Source: Nonomuraea sp. NBC_00507 (GTDB lineage: Bacteria > Actinomycetota > Actinomycetes > Streptosporangiales > Streptosporangiaceae). From it: a DNA stretch of 64,000 nucleotides. The notes beneath the pieces were generated by a model. That model was not told where the DNA came from and made no database searches. It saw only the letters and a list, made by a program, of their open reading frames with translations. A program made the position numbers and the translations under genes. Each line of letters starts with the position of its first letter. The stretch's first letter is position 1. The stretch covers positions 7,378,001-7,442,000 of the forward strand of contig NZ_CP107853.1 of the NCBI RefSeq assembly GCF_036013525.1, read 5' to 3'. This document shows, in pieces, positions 50,362 through 60,502 of the stretch.

Positions 50362-50743
50362 CGGTGATCAGTGCGTTGACGACGAGGGTCTCCGCGCCCG
50401 CGGGCCCGTCCAGCCGGATCGACACCTCCCACGCTCCGGACATGGGGAACAGCTCGCCCTCGGCCACGAAACGGCCGGGGGCCGCCTCCCGCGCGGTGAG
50501 CTCGGGGGTGGCGTGCCCCATGCCGGGCATCACCGCCGACACGGCCACGGCGTCCGGATCGCCCGAGGTCACCAGTACCTCGACCGGGACGCGGCCCGTC
50601 GTCGGCTCGTCGATGACGACGGTGACGGCGTAGCGGGAGCCTGTGCTGCTCACGCGGAGCGGCTCGGCCCCCAGGCTCCGGCCCACGATGAAGATCACGG
50701 CCGCCGCGACGACCAGGGCGACGGCGATCATGATCCGCTTCAT
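50357..50743 (-). CDS. YtkA/FixH-like membrane-anchored protein
   Basis: A 128-residue protein with one N-terminal helix (4-22) and an Ig-like domain. The stretch VMPGMGHATPEL with LFPMSGAWEVSIRLDGP matches YtkA/FixH-type domains, which often work in metal or respiratory-complex assembly. ATGA overlap with the upstream gene. Last of three coupled genes. Confidence 0.75.
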   Translation of the reverse strand: MKRIMIAVALVVAAAVIFIVGRSLGAEPLRVSSTGSRYAVTVVIDEPTTGRVPVEVLVTSGDPDAVAVSAVMPGMGHATPELTAREAAPGRFVAEGELFPMSGAWEVSIRLDGPAGAETLVVNALITG

Positions 50744-52107
50744 CGGGCGGCCTCTGCGACGTCCACGGTGAACGGCAGGGTCACGATGCGGTCGGCCAGG
50801 GCGTACTGGGCCCAGGCGAGATACCGTCCCGGCTCCGGGAAGCTGAAGGTGAAGCGCAGCCGGGGATTGCCGGGACCCATCTCGTGCACGTGGCCGAGGA
50901 AGTCGCCGTCCTGACTGCGGACGATCAGGTGACCGCTCATGCCGAGCCACGGCCGCACGGATCCCGTGGTGTCGAGCTCGACCGTCGTCGGCTGGCCCGC
51001 GACAGGAACGGCGGGCTGCGTCCGCGGTGGCGCGGTGGGGTCACGGCCGTCGGGCGTGGCGCCACCGTCGACGTCTGCGGTGGCGTCGTCAGCACCGTCG
51101 GCGATCCCGGCACGGGCGGCGTCGGACGTCGCGCCGTCGCCATCGGTGGCGGAGCTATCCGCGTCCGCTTCGCCACCGATGGCGAAGCGTCCGGCGAGGA
51201 GTTGCCCGCCGGAGTCCTCCCGCTCCAGTTCGACATGCGTCAAGTAGGCGCCGGGCCGGTCTGCCCGCAGCCTGACCTCCAGCCGTCCCGGCGCCGTGCG
51301 CAGCGGGTGCACGTGTCGGAAGAACCGCCCGTCCTCGCTGGTGACGACCACGTGGGCGAGCGCCTCGTGATGGACCGCGAGATCGTCCACGGGCCGCCCG
51401 GTGGATCCGTCGACGAGATCCACCCGTACGGTGAACTCCTCGCCCGGGGTCGGCCGCGCCGGGACCGTCCGCACCCGCCCCTGCACGAACGGGCGCCCGC
51501 CCGCCTGCGAGGTGACCACGGGCGCGGCGCCGTCCGGCGGCCCGGCAGGCAGCATCGGCTCGAACACCATGGCCATGACCGCGACCGTCACCCCCACGGC
51601 CGCGCCACCCGACACCGCCATGGCGCGGCCCGGCCGGGCCAGAGCCCCGGTGAGCAGGCCGCCCACCAGCAGCAGCCCCGCCACGAAGAACCCGCCGTAG
51701 ATCAGGAACTCCGCGCCCGACCCGCGCTCCACGAGCACGCGGAACGGCACCACGGCGACCTCGTTCCCCGCCCGCAGCGTGAGCTCGTGGGGCCCGGTCC
51801 GCTCCACCCTGAGCGCCGTGTACTGCGGATCTCGCACCGCTGGACGCGCCACCCCGGTCACCGTGCGGCCGTCCTCCACCGACCGGACCGCCAGCTCGAT
51901 CGGCGGGCCGGTGACCGGTTCGAAGGCGATGACGCCGATCCGCAGCGGCCCGGGCACCCGCGTGGTGCCCTTGACCACCACGGTGACCTCCATGCCGGCG
52001 ATCGTCTGGGCGATCCGTAGATCCGCGCCGGCCGAGACGTTGTGCGCCGCGGCCGGCGCGGCGCACGCCAGCACCAGTACGGCGACCAGGCAGAGCAGCC
52101 GGATCAT
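50740..52107 (-). CDS. Secreted/membrane protein with two HVH-motif domains and an acidic low-complexity insert
   Basis: A 455-residue protein: signal peptide 1-21, beta-rich domain 25-125, two hydrophobic helices (about 135-155 and 163-182), then two extracytoplasmic segments each with His-Val-His (FRHVHPL and LGHVHEM). Between them is an Ala/Asp/Gly-rich insert of ~50 residues. The paired histidines suggest metal binding, and a YtkA-like protein follows. I do not recognise a named family. ATGA overlaps on both sides. Confidence 0.65.
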   Translation of the reverse strand: MIRLLCLVAVLVLACAAPAAAHNVSAGADLRIAQTIAGMEVTVVVKGTTRVPGPLRIGVIAFEPVTGPPIELAVRSVEDGRTVTGVARPAVRDPQYTALRVERTGPHELTLRAGNEVAVVPFRVLVERGSGAEFLIYGGFFVAGLLLVGGLLTGALARPGRAMAVSGGAAVGVTVAVMAMVFEPMLPAGPPDGAAPVVTSQAGGRPFVQGRVRTVPARPTPGEEFTVRVDLVDGSTGRPVDDLAVHHEALAHVVVTSEDGRFFRHVHPLRTAPGRLEVRLRADRPGAYLTHVELEREDSGGQLLAGRFAIGGEADADSSATDGDGATSDAARAGIADGADDATADVDGGATPDGRDPTAPPRTQPAVPVAGQPTTVELDTTGSVRPWLGMSGHLIVRSQDGDFLGHVHEMGPGNPRLRFTFSFPEPGRYLAWAQYALADRIVTLPFTVDVAEAAR

Positions 52108-53264
52108 GCCCTGTCGTCGACGGGCGGATCGACCGGATCGCCTAGACCGGCCCGGCTGGGCAGGTCAGCGGTGCCGGGCGAGTCGGGCAGGTCCGCCGTG
52201 CCGGGCCGGCCGGTCGCGTTGGGCAGGAACAGCGCCCCGAGCAGCAGCCCGATCAGCCCGGCCACGATCGGCGCGCCGGTCCACATCTCCGGAATGCCGG
52301 GCAGCCCGCCGCCTGTCGCGGAGGCGAACCCGAGATACAGCGACCACGTGGCGAAGCTCGACAACCCGGCGAACGCCCAGAAGGCGAAGCGCCGGCCGGC
52401 CGACGGGCGCAGCCAGAGGATCAGCAGGTCGGCGGCGAGGCCCCCGGCCACCACGGCCAGCAGGATCGGCACGTTGTCGAACGCCGTCTGCGCGCCCGGC
52501 ATGAGCACCGCCAGCGCGTACATGAGGGTCACGCTGCCGAACGGCAGCCGCCACCGGCGCACCAGCAGCAGGACGGGCGCGAGCAGGACGATGTTGGTGA
52601 GGGCGATCGTCGTGGCGAGCCGGTCCGCACCCCCGTCGTCCAGGAAGGAGAAGGCCTCGACGACGTGGGGGGCGCGCCACTGCAGGGCGTCGCCGTACGA
52701 CAGGAACAACGACACCAGCGTGGTCGCGAACGCCAGCCCGATCAGCGCCGGCAGCAGCCGGCCGAGCGTCGGCCGCGCGCCCACGTCGGGGGCGTTCCAG
52801 GCCGAGCGGAGCGGTGTGGTGATGATGATCAGCATCGACGTGACCAGCCCCAGATGCGACGGGCTGAACAGGATGTCGATGGTCGTCTCGATGCCGAGGA
52901 GGGTGTGCCACATCATGTCGGCGAAGCCGAAGGCGGCGAACGCGGGCACCGCCACCAGCCCGGCCAGATACCCCTGGGGCACCGCCGCCATTCCCTGCCG
53001 GCCGGCGCGCACGTTGCGCCACACCTGCCAGATGATCCAGCCGGACACGGCCGCGAATCCCGAATAGAACGCCGCGTGCCACGGCGTGAAGAACGTCTCC
53101 AGTTCGCCGTCGAGGTTGGAGTGCGCCCAGGCGTCGATCATCAGCCCGATGCCGAACCACACCCCCAGCACCGCGGTGACGAGGTCAGTACGGAGCGACA
53201 CCCACGTCCGCGCCTCACCCGTGTCCACCAGTAATCGTCGAATTCCGGCATTCGCCAAAGCCAC
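52104..53264 (-). CDS. Polytopic membrane protein, first gene of HVH/YtkA operon
   Basis: A 386-residue integral membrane protein with about eight to ten helices. Histidines sit at helix ends, as in MIDAWAHSNLDGE, FTPWHAAFYSG, DMMWHTLLG and SPSHLGLV. I choose the GTG after GGGAGG rather than the longer frame. Conserved His pairs near the membrane and the downstream HVH proteins hint at metal or haem handling, but function is unknown. Confidence 0.65.
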   Translation of the reverse strand: MALANAGIRRLLVDTGEARTWVSLRTDLVTAVLGVWFGIGLMIDAWAHSNLDGELETFFTPWHAAFYSGFAAVSGWIIWQVWRNVRAGRQGMAAVPQGYLAGLVAVPAFAAFGFADMMWHTLLGIETTIDILFSPSHLGLVTSMLIIITTPLRSAWNAPDVGARPTLGRLLPALIGLAFATTLVSLFLSYGDALQWRAPHVVEAFSFLDDGGADRLATTIALTNIVLLAPVLLLVRRWRLPFGSVTLMYALAVLMPGAQTAFDNVPILLAVVAGGLAADLLILWLRPSAGRRFAFWAFAGLSSFATWSLYLGFASATGGGLPGIPEMWTGAPIVAGLIGLLLGALFLPNATGRPGTADLPDSPGTADLPSRAGLGDPVDPPVDDRA

Positions 53265-53406
53265 CTCGAGCCTCCCTTCGCCTGACTTCGATCTTTGCAG
53301 ACTCGGCATAAAGGCGCAGTGGCGAATTTACTCCGGACGTGGCTTTGAGTAATGGCAATTTCGCGCTGCGTCTTAAAGGTGACTCTTTTCGAAGTGGCAA
53401 TGCACG

Positions 53407-53419
53407 ATCGGTGACCGAT
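53407..53419. promoter_or_regulatory. Palindrome ATCGGT-G-ACCGAT
   Basis: Perfect 6-bp arms in the 288-bp divergent gap between the membrane operon and the BBE oxidase. No coding frame is apparent in that gap. Confidence 0.4.
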
Positions 53420-53506
53420 ATCCGGCGTGGACGGTGTGTGACATGTATCACTCCCAAATGTTCGGCCGGCCGGTCACCTCTTCGCGCCCCGATGCGTCAT
53501 AGCGGT

Positions 53507-53526
53507 GGTCCCGTCGGAACGGGACC
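53507..53526. promoter_or_regulatory. Inverted repeat GGTCCCG-N6-CGGGACC upstream of the BBE oxidase
   Basis: Perfect 7-bp arms ending 26 bp before the ATG, just upstream of the ribosome site; an operator or leader hairpin. Confidence 0.4.
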
Positions 53527-53552
53527 CAGGCATCTGAAGAGGAGTGCGAAAG

Positions 53553-54869
53553 ATGACGACCACCGACCTGAGAAGCGCCGTCGACGGCCACGTGCTGCTG
53601 CCCGGAGACGACGGGTTCGAGCAGGCGAGCAAAGCATGGAACCTGGCGATCGACCAACGGGTGGCCGCCGTCGTCGAGGCCGCGGGGGCCGGCGACGTGG
53701 CGGCCACCGTCGCCTACGCCCGCCGCTCCGGCCTCGCCGTGGCCGCCCAGCCGACCGGCCACGGCGCCTCGGGCGACACCGACGGCGTGATCCTGCTGCG
53801 TACGGGCAGGCTGGACGAGCTGCACGTGAACCCGGAGGAGCGCACGGCACGCGTGGGCGCCGGCGTCCAGTGGGGACGGGTCCTGGCGGCGGCCGGGACG
53901 CACGGGCTGACCGGCCTGGCGGGCAGCAACCCTGTGGTGGGCGTGACGGGCTACACCCTTGGGGGCGGCGTGAGCTGGTTCGGCCGCAAGCACGGGTTCG
54001 CCGCCGACAGCGTGCGGGCCTTCGACGTCGTCACCGCCGACGGCGAGCAGGCCACGGTCACCGCGGACACCGACCCCGACCTGTTCTGGGCGCTGCGTGG
54101 CGGAGGCGGCGACTTCGCGCTGGTGACGGCCATCGAGTTCGACCTGTATCCGGCGCCCAGCCTGTACGGCGGCAGCGTGATGTGGCCGGGGCACCGCACC
54201 CGCGAGGTGTTCGACGCCTTCCTGGAGATCACCGCCGAGGCGCCGGACGAGCTGTCCGTCTGGTTCAACCGGATGCAGTTCCCGCAGGCGCCGCCCATGG
54301 TCGGGCTCGCCGTCGCCTTCCTCGGCGAGGAGGCCGAGGGGCGGGCGCTGCTGGCCCGCCTCGACAAGATCGGCGACGTGATCGCCGACAAGCGCGGCCC
54401 GGTCGCGGTGGCGAACCTGGGCGACATCACCGCCGAGCCCACCGACCCGGCGCCCGCCCGCTCGCGGACGGAGCTGCTGACCGGGCTCGACGACGCGGCG
54501 ATCGAGGTCTTGACGGGCCCGCCGATCGAGCCGCTGGTCGGCCTCCAGATCCGGCACCTGGGCGGCGCGCTGGCCGCCTCCCGTCCGGGTGCCGGGCCGA
54601 GCGGTCCGATGACGGAGCCGTACTTGCTCTACCTGCTCGGGCTGGCGCTCAACCCGGAGATGTCCGCGGCCGTGGGCGCCAAGCAGGCGGGCCTGGCCGA
54701 GGAGCTCGGCGCGTGGGCCAGCGGGCGCAAGCCGTACACAATGCTGGCGAGGGGCGAGCGGGCGGCGGCGGCCTTCGCCGAGGAGACGACGATCGCCAGG
54801 CTCCGGGAGATCAAGCGGGCCCGCGACCCGCAGGGTGTGCTGCGGGCCAACTTCCCCGTGCTGGCGTAA
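53553..54869 (+). CDS. BBE-type FAD-linked oxidoreductase
   Basis: A 438-residue PCMH/BBE flavoprotein. QPTGHGASG holds the histidine expected to bind FAD covalently. The second attachment cysteine of bicovalent members is absent (GVSWFGRKHG has no Cys), so linkage should be single. The FAD-loop LRGGGGDFALVTAIEFDL is complete; the family C-terminal BBE motif with N-Y/F-N is weak. GAGGAG precedes the ATG. Relatives oxidise sugars, alkaloids or polyketide intermediates; substrate unknown. Confidence 0.88.
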   Translation: MTTTDLRSAVDGHVLLPGDDGFEQASKAWNLAIDQRVAAVVEAAGAGDVAATVAYARRSGLAVAAQPTGHGASGDTDGVILLRTGRLDELHVNPEERTARVGAGVQWGRVLAAAGTHGLTGLAGSNPVVGVTGYTLGGGVSWFGRKHGFAADSVRAFDVVTADGEQATVTADTDPDLFWALRGGGGDFALVTAIEFDLYPAPSLYGGSVMWPGHRTREVFDAFLEITAEAPDELSVWFNRMQFPQAPPMVGLAVAFLGEEAEGRALLARLDKIGDVIADKRGPVAVANLGDITAEPTDPAPARSRTELLTGLDDAAIEVLTGPPIEPLVGLQIRHLGGALAASRPGAGPSGPMTEPYLLYLLGLALNPEMSAAVGAKQAGLAEELGAWASGRKPYTMLARGERAAAAFAEETTIARLREIKRARDPQGVLRANFPVLA

Positions 54870-54880
54870 CGCCCATCCTC

Positions 54881-54912
54881 CTGCGGCTCGACCGGCGCCG
54901 GTCGAGCCGCAG
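54881..54912. terminator. Perfect bidirectional terminator between convergent genes
   Basis: CTGCGGCTCGACCGGC is followed directly by its exact reverse complement, 12 bases after the BBE stop and 10 bases from the stop of the convergent hydrolase gene. Confidence 0.8.
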
Positions 54913-54922
54913 GTGCGTGGCC

Positions 54923-57079
54923 TCAGCCCAGTGGCGCGGCGATCTGGATGAGGTCGATGTCGGGGGCGTAGCCGGCCGAGGCGTTGCCGAACGTGATCGT
55001 GTTCGCGCCCGCGGCCAGGACCACGTCGGCGACCGTGGTGCGGTAGTTGGACCAGCCCAGCGTGTTGCGGAAGTAGTGCCTGGCCGGCGCGCCGCCGTTG
55101 ACGGAGATGTCGGCGTAGCGGTCGACGATGTTGGAGTTGTAGTTGGTGGCGCCCTCGCCCAGCTCGCCGTTGGCGTAGGTGACGACCATGCGGTAGCGGC
55201 CGGCGGCCGGGACGGTGACGTTGTTGAAGCGCAGCGTGTTGGCCGCGCCGGCGCCGATGTAGCCGACGTACGCGCCGCCTGACGCCGCGGAGTTGGAGGA
55301 TACCCTGGCGGCGCCGCTCAGCGTGTTGCCCGAGGATTCCGCCTGGTACGAGGTGATCGTCCCGGTGGTGGGCGTGACGTCGATGTAGTCGATGTTGACC
55401 GCGTCCCGGTCGTCGGAGGCGTAGGCGTTGACGTCCACGCGATTGATGCCGGCGGTCAGGAACACCTTGGTGGTGACGGTGTTCCAGGAGTTCCAGTCGG
55501 CGGTGCCGGGCAGCGTCACGGTGGTGAGGTCGGCGCCGTTGAGCCGCATCCGGACCGAGCGGGTGGCCGGTGCGCCGTTGTACGGGCCGGCCGAGTAACG
55601 CAGGGCGACGGCGTAGTAGCCGTCCGCCGGTGCGGTGACCACGAACTTGGTGCTCGCCGTGGTGCTGGCGCCGTAGCCCTCGGAGAAGGACGTGCCCGAG
55701 TAGCCGGTGTTCGAGCCGTAGGTGACGCGGGCGGAGCCGCCCAGGGCGGCGTACTCGGCCTCGTACCGCTGTGCCGAGCCCGCCTGGGACAGGTCCTTGT
55801 CCGGGGTCAGGACGACGTGGTACGCCGACGTGCCCTTCAGCCCCGTCAGCGGGATCGTGATCTGCCCGCCGGAGGCCGTGTAGTCGCTCTCACTCACCCG
55901 GTAGGGGCCGGGGGAGGCGTTCAACCCGGTGCTGTCGACGCCCCACACGGTGGCGTGCACCGTGCCGCCCAGGTAGGAGGGGATGCCCTTGACGACCACG
56001 TTCGTGTCGTAGGTGCCGCTCGCCGGGTTGTTGCCGCCGAAGATCACCCGGGCCTGCTTCTTGGCCGGGTCCAGCGCCGCCACGCCCTGGAGCGAGCCGC
56101 CGGGCGCGGGCGGGGTCACGGCGACCGTCGTGCCGGTCAGCTCGCCGTACCACTTGTACAACCACCAGCCGCCGGTCGCCTGGTTGTTCCTGGTGACCAG
56201 GTCGTTGAGCCCGCCGGCCGTCGTCCAGTACGCCAGGCAGCCGTCGACCTTGCTGTTTTCGAACCTGGCCACAAACTGCACCAGGTTGCCCGGCACGCCG
56301 AGGTCGCCGGAGAAGCGGCCGTACTCGTTGATCGAGATCTGCCGCGGCGAGATGCCCAGGCTCGACTCGATCGCCCGGTAATCGGCGTAGTGCTCGTGCC
56401 AGCCGGTGAAGAAGTCGTCGCCCAGCTCGTGCCACGTCGTGACGTCCGGGAGCACGTTGTTGTCGCGCGCGAACGTCATGAACCTGCGCAGATCGGCGGA
56501 GCGGTAGGCGGCGAAGTTCGGGCCGGCGATGCGGGCGCCCGGGTCGATGGAGCGGATGCGCTGGTAGACGGTCCTGTAGTCGTTGAGGAAACCGGTCAGG
56601 TTGCCCGCGTACCAGATCTGGTCGGGCTCGTTGAAGGGGACGTAGACGTAGGAGGTGCGGTACGGGTCGGCGACGACCTTCCTCGTCATCGTGTCCACCT
56701 TGGCCAGGTAGTCGTTGATGCCGAGGTTCTCGTACGGCCACTGCTTGTAAATGTCCTGCATGTAGATCTGGATGTCGCGGCCGCCGGCCCGCTTGAACAT
56801 CGGGGCGATCTTGAGCGCGTCGCCGTTCGGGTGCTGCAGGCCGTCCGGGGCCTTCTGGGCCGTGACCTGCGGTTTGAGTGCGGCCAGCATGGTCTCGTTC
56901 GGGATGCCCTCGTCGCCGAGCCCGTACAGGAATCCGGTGGCGCCGTAGCGCAGGGCGCCGGTCTGGGTGGCGAGGTCGACGACGAGCTGGGACGGCGCCG
57001 CGGCGCCGGGAGTCGCGGGTACCACACTGATCACGAGGGCCGCCGCCAAGGCCGCGGACCAAGCATGTCTCCTCCTCAT
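54923..57079 (-). CDS. Secreted clan GH-A hydrolase (GH39-like) with two carbohydrate-binding domains
   Basis: A 718-residue secreted enzyme. Signal 1-31; TIM-barrel about 35-330 with acid/base Glu151 in VPFNEPDQIW and nucleophile Glu252 in ISINEYGRF, the spacing of clan A retaining enzymes; a beta-sandwich follows. Two CBM35/CBM6-like domains, about 455-580 (YEAEYAALGGSARV) and 585-716 (YQAESSGNTLSGAARV), would bind polysaccharide. GAGGAG precedes the ATG. Two identical palindromes lie upstream. Family within clan A and substrate are uncertain. Confidence 0.85.
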   Translation of the reverse strand: MRRRHAWSAALAAALVISVVPATPGAAAPSQLVVDLATQTGALRYGATGFLYGLGDEGIPNETMLAALKPQVTAQKAPDGLQHPNGDALKIAPMFKRAGGRDIQIYMQDIYKQWPYENLGINDYLAKVDTMTRKVVADPYRTSYVYVPFNEPDQIWYAGNLTGFLNDYRTVYQRIRSIDPGARIAGPNFAAYRSADLRRFMTFARDNNVLPDVTTWHELGDDFFTGWHEHYADYRAIESSLGISPRQISINEYGRFSGDLGVPGNLVQFVARFENSKVDGCLAYWTTAGGLNDLVTRNNQATGGWWLYKWYGELTGTTVAVTPPAPGGSLQGVAALDPAKKQARVIFGGNNPASGTYDTNVVVKGIPSYLGGTVHATVWGVDSTGLNASPGPYRVSESDYTASGGQITIPLTGLKGTSAYHVVLTPDKDLSQAGSAQRYEAEYAALGGSARVTYGSNTGYSGTSFSEGYGASTTASTKFVVTAPADGYYAVALRYSAGPYNGAPATRSVRMRLNGADLTTVTLPGTADWNSWNTVTTKVFLTAGINRVDVNAYASDDRDAVNIDYIDVTPTTGTITSYQAESSGNTLSGAARVSSNSAASGGAYVGYIGAGAANTLRFNNVTVPAAGRYRMVVTYANGELGEGATNYNSNIVDRYADISVNGGAPARHYFRNTLGWSNYRTTVADVVLAAGANTITFGNASAGYAPDIDLIQIAAPLG

Positions 57080-57100
57080 GGCGCTCCTCACAGCGCTCGA

Positions 57101-57114
57101 TGTGATCGGTCACA
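57101..57114. promoter_or_regulatory. Palindromic operator TGTGATCGGTCACA, copy 1
   Basis: Arms TGTGA/TCACA around TCGG, 21 bp before the hydrolase start codon. Identical to copy 2, 30 bp away. Confidence 0.65.
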
Positions 57115-57130
57115 TCTTCCGATGCCTGAG

Positions 57131-57144
57131 TGTGATCGGTCACA
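57131..57144. promoter_or_regulatory. Palindromic operator TGTGATCGGTCACA, copy 2
   Basis: Exact copy of the neighbouring 14-mer at 30-bp centre spacing. The N4 spacer differs from the N6 of CRP sites, so a different regulator is likely. Confidence 0.65.
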
Positions 57145-57297
57145 TCGATCAGGAAAAGAGCTGTTGCCAGGTTGTTACCGAAGCACTTAGAAGCATTCCC
57201 GGGGAGCACGAGATGGCGTGCGTCACACACTGCCCAAGCGGATAGTTTTGTGTACGAGCGAGTAGTAAGCTGTCCACGCGAAGAGGAGTAAGGCGAC

Positions 57298-57954
57298 ATG
57301 ACGACAGCAGCGGCTCCTGAGGACCTGACAGCGCGGGCGCGCATCAGGGACGCGGCCATCCAGCACTTCGGCGACCACGGCTACGAGGGGGCGACTCTCC
57401 GCGGCATCGCCGAGACAGCCGGGGTCTCACCTGGCCTGGTGCGTCACCACTTCGGGTCCAAACAGGGGTTGCGGGAGGCCTGCGACGAGCACCTGATCAG
57501 GATGATCAGGCAGGTCAACGAGCAGACCAGGGCCGGCATGGCCTCCGGTGCGCTGGCCTCCGTCATCGCCGCGCGGTCGGCGCTCGGGCCCTACCAGCGG
57601 TACATGATGCGGGCCTTGGCCGAGGGCGCGGCGAGCGCGCTGTTCGACGAGTTGGTACGGCAAAGCGTGCCGTGGCTGGTCGAAGCCGACAAGAGCCGCC
57701 CGGATCCTCCCACGGTGGACGTGAAGATCCGCGCGGCCATCGTCGTGGCGATGGCCGTGTCCGTCGGAGTGCTGCATGGGCATGTCTCGCGGGCCATGGG
57801 CGTCGACGTGTCCAGCCCGGAAGGCGATCGCCTGCTGGCTCGCGGGCTCGTCGACATCTATTCGCATCCCCTGCTCAGCATCGAGGACGCGGGCCGGATC
57901 CTGCGTGCGCTCGACGAGGCTGAGTCCTCATCCCCTCAAGGAGAATCACGATGA
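57298..57954 (+). CDS. TetR-family regulator of the adjacent ABC exporter
   Basis: A 218-residue TetR repressor, [21 protein letters not shown] at about 43-60, followed by an all-helical ligand domain. AGGAG precedes the ATG. ATGA overlap with the exporter ATPase puts all three in one operon, so it likely senses the exported drug. Confidence 0.92.
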   Translation: MTTAAAPEDLTARARIRDAAIQHFGDHGYEGATLRGIAETAGVSPGLVRHHFGSKQGLREACDEHLIRMIRQVNEQTRAGMASGALASVIAARSALGPYQRYMMRALAEGAASALFDELVRQSVPWLVEADKSRPDPPTVDVKIRAAIVVAMAVSVGVLHGHVSRAMGVDVSSPEGDRLLARGLVDIYSHPLLSIEDAGRILRALDEAESSSPQGESR

Positions 57955-58856
57955 CTGACGCCATTGCGGTGTCCGGTCTGGTCAAGACGTTCGGCAGGAG
58001 CCGGGCACTGAACGGCCTGAATCTCACGGTGGGCACCGGCGAGGTGCACGGCTTCCTGGGGCCCAACGGGGCAGGCAAGACGACGACCATCCGCGTGCTG
58101 CTCGGCCTGCTGCGGGCCGACGCGGGACAGGTCCGCCTGCTGGGCGGCGATCCCTGGCGCGAAGCGGTCACCCTGCACAAGAGGCTGGCCTACGTGCCAG
58201 GCGATGTGAGCCTCTGGCCGAACCTGACGGGCGGCGAGGCCATCGACCTGTTCGGCGACCTGCGCGGCGGCCTGGACAAGACCCGCAGGGCCGAGCTCGT
58301 GGCACGATTCCAGCTGGATCCCACCAAGCGGTGCCGCACCTACTCGAAGGGAAACAGGCAGAAGGTGGCACTGATCGCCGCCTTCGCCTCCGACGTCGAG
58401 CTGTTCGTCCTCGACGAGCCCACCTCCGGCCTGGACCCGCTGATGGAGGCGGCCTTCCAGGAGACCGTCCGCGAGGTGAGCGCGCGCGGAGCGACCGTGC
58501 TGCTGTCCAGCCACATCTTCTCCGAGGTCGAAGCGCTCTGCTCAGCGGTCAGCATCATCCGCGACGGCATCACGGTGGAGTCCGGCACGCTCGCCCGGCT
58601 CCGCCACCTGACCAGGACCGCGGTCACCGTCGAGGCGACCGAGCCGATCAGCGGCCTGGCCGGTCTGCCCGGCATCCACGATCTCGTCGCCGACGGCACG
58701 CGTGCCCAGTTCAACGTGGACTCCGAGCGACTGCCCGGCGTGCTGCGGCACCTGGCCGGCTTCGACGTCCAGGCGTTGACCAGCCACCCGCCGACGCTGG
58801 AGGAGCTGTTCATGCGCCACTACGGCGACACGACCACGGTGGGAGCGGCCCGATGA
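57951..58856 (+). CDS. ABC exporter ATPase
   Basis: A 301-residue ATPase of the drug/polyketide-export type. Walker A GPNGAGKT is at about 37-44, then signature-equivalent [12 protein letters not shown] (SKGNRQK replaces the usual SGGQ), Walker [14 protein letters not shown], switch LSSHIFSE. It pairs with the permease by ATGA overlap. The SKGN variant is known in related exporters. Confidence 0.9.
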   Translation: MTDAIAVSGLVKTFGRSRALNGLNLTVGTGEVHGFLGPNGAGKTTTIRVLLGLLRADAGQVRLLGGDPWREAVTLHKRLAYVPGDVSLWPNLTGGEAIDLFGDLRGGLDKTRRAELVARFQLDPTKRCRTYSKGNRQKVALIAAFASDVELFVLDEPTSGLDPLMEAAFQETVREVSARGATVLLSSHIFSEVEALCSAVSIIRDGITVESGTLARLRHLTRTAVTVEATEPISGLAGLPGIHDLVADGTRAQFNVDSERLPGVLRHLAGFDVQALTSHPPTLEELFMRHYGDTTTVGAAR

Positions 58857-60478
58857 GCGCCTACGCGGGCACCGGGCGGCTGATCCGCCTGGTTCTGCGG
58901 CGCGACCGGGTCCAGGTGCCGATCTGGATCGCCGGCTCGGTGCTGCTGCTGGCGGCCGGTGCCGCCGCGGTGGCGGACGAGTTCCCCGACGAGGCCGGAC
59001 GGGTCACCGCGCTGAAGGGCGCCGGCACCAGCCCGGCCGTCCTGCTCATGCGGGGCACCCCGGTCGGCACCGACCTGGGCGCGCTGGTGAACTTCCGCAA
59101 CTTCGCGTTCATGCTGGTGCTGGCCGGGCTCATGAGCACCTTCGCGATGGTCCGGCACACCCGGCAGAACGAGGAGAACGGCAGGGGCGAGATGCTCGGC
59201 TCGGGGAGCGTGGGCAGGTACGCCGGTCTTACCGCGGCTCTGGTCGTGGTCGGGGGAGCCGACCTGCTGCTCGGGGCCGCGTTGACCGGCACCCTGCTGG
59301 GGGCCGGCCTGCCCGCCGACGGCGCGGTGGCGTTCGGCGCGGCGACGGCGGCCACCGGCCTGGCCTTCGCCGGGCTGGCCGCGGTCGCCGCGCAGCTGTT
59401 CCAGAGTGCACGCGGGGCCAACGCGTTCGCCGCGACGGCCGTCGGTGGGGCCTACCTGGTGCGCGGCGTCGGCGACGCGCTCGGTGAGCGCGCGCCGGAC
59501 GGCATCCAGGTGATCAGCGCGTGGCCGTCGTGGCTGTCGCCCATCGGCTGGGGCACGCTGGTACGCCCGTTCGGCGATGAGGTGTGGTGGGTGCTCGCTC
59601 TGCCGCTCGTGCTGCTGGTCGCGTGCGTGGCCGCGGCGTTCGCGCTGGTCGACCACCGGGACTTCGGCGCCGGACTGATCGCGGACCGGCCGGGACCGGG
59701 GGTGGCGTCCCGCTCGTTGCTGAGCCCGTTCGGACTGGCGTGGCGGCTGAACCGCGGCGCGACGCTCGGCTGGGTGATCGGCAGCGCGGTGTTCGGCCTG
59801 GGGATCGGCACCCTGGGCAAGACCGTCAACGACGCGATGACCGCCAACGCGGGCGCCGTCAAGATCCTCGACCAGCTCGCCGGCGCGGGCGTGGCCAACC
59901 TGGTGGACACCTTCTACGCCGCGATGATGAACGTCTACGGCGTCCTGGCGGCGGGCTTCGTGGTCCAGGTGATGCTGCGGTTGCGTTCGGAAGAGGCCGG
60001 CGGACCGGCCGAAGCGGTGCTGGCCACCGCGGTGGGCCGGGTCCGCTGGGTGATCGCACACCTGGCCTGCGCGCTGATCGGCGCGACCGCGCTGCTGGTC
60101 ATGGCGGGCGCGGGCATGGGGGTGGCCGACGCCGCCGTCGGCGGTGTCACCGGCGTGGGCCCGCTGATCGGCGCCGGGCTGGCGCAGCTGCCCGCCGCGC
60201 TGACCCTGGCCGGCTTCGTCGTGCTCGCCTTCGGCCTGCTGCCCCGGCTCACCGTCACGCTCGCCTGGGCAGCGCTCGTCCTGAGCATCGCCTGCGGACT
60301 GCTGGGAGAGGTGTTCGGACTCCCCGAGGCGGTGCGGGACCTGTCGCCGTTCAGCCACGTGCCGCCGATCCCGGCCGCGGAGGTGACCGTCGGGCCGCTC
60401 GCGGCACTAGTGGTCACGGCCGCCGGGCTGGCCGCGATCGGGCTGACGTTGTTCCGGCGCAGGAGCCTGGCACTCTAG
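58853..60478 (+). CDS. ABC exporter permease (polyketide-antibiotic-type)
   Basis: A 541-residue protein with about 12 hydrophobic helices, two tandem six-helix halves; each half begins with a basic-aromatic segment ([16 protein letters not shown] and [16 protein letters not shown]). This double permease is the usual partner of the preceding ATPase and is annotated in actinomycetes as an antibiotic exporter. Substrate not identifiable. Confidence 0.88.
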   Translation: MSAYAGTGRLIRLVLRRDRVQVPIWIAGSVLLLAAGAAAVADEFPDEAGRVTALKGAGTSPAVLLMRGTPVGTDLGALVNFRNFAFMLVLAGLMSTFAMVRHTRQNEENGRGEMLGSGSVGRYAGLTAALVVVGGADLLLGAALTGTLLGAGLPADGAVAFGAATAATGLAFAGLAAVAAQLFQSARGANAFAATAVGGAYLVRGVGDALGERAPDGIQVISAWPSWLSPIGWGTLVRPFGDEVWWVLALPLVLLVACVAAAFALVDHRDFGAGLIADRPGPGVASRSLLSPFGLAWRLNRGATLGWVIGSAVFGLGIGTLGKTVNDAMTANAGAVKILDQLAGAGVANLVDTFYAAMMNVYGVLAAGFVVQVMLRLRSEEAGGPAEAVLATAVGRVRWVIAHLACALIGATALLVMAGAGMGVADAAVGGVTGVGPLIGAGLAQLPAALTLAGFVVLAFGLLPRLTVTLAWAALVLSIACGLLGEVFGLPEAVRDLSPFSHVPPIPAAEVTVGPLAALVVTAAGLAAIGLTLFRRRSLAL

Positions 60479-60502
60479 GCGCCACGAGGGCAGGCGACCG
60501 CA

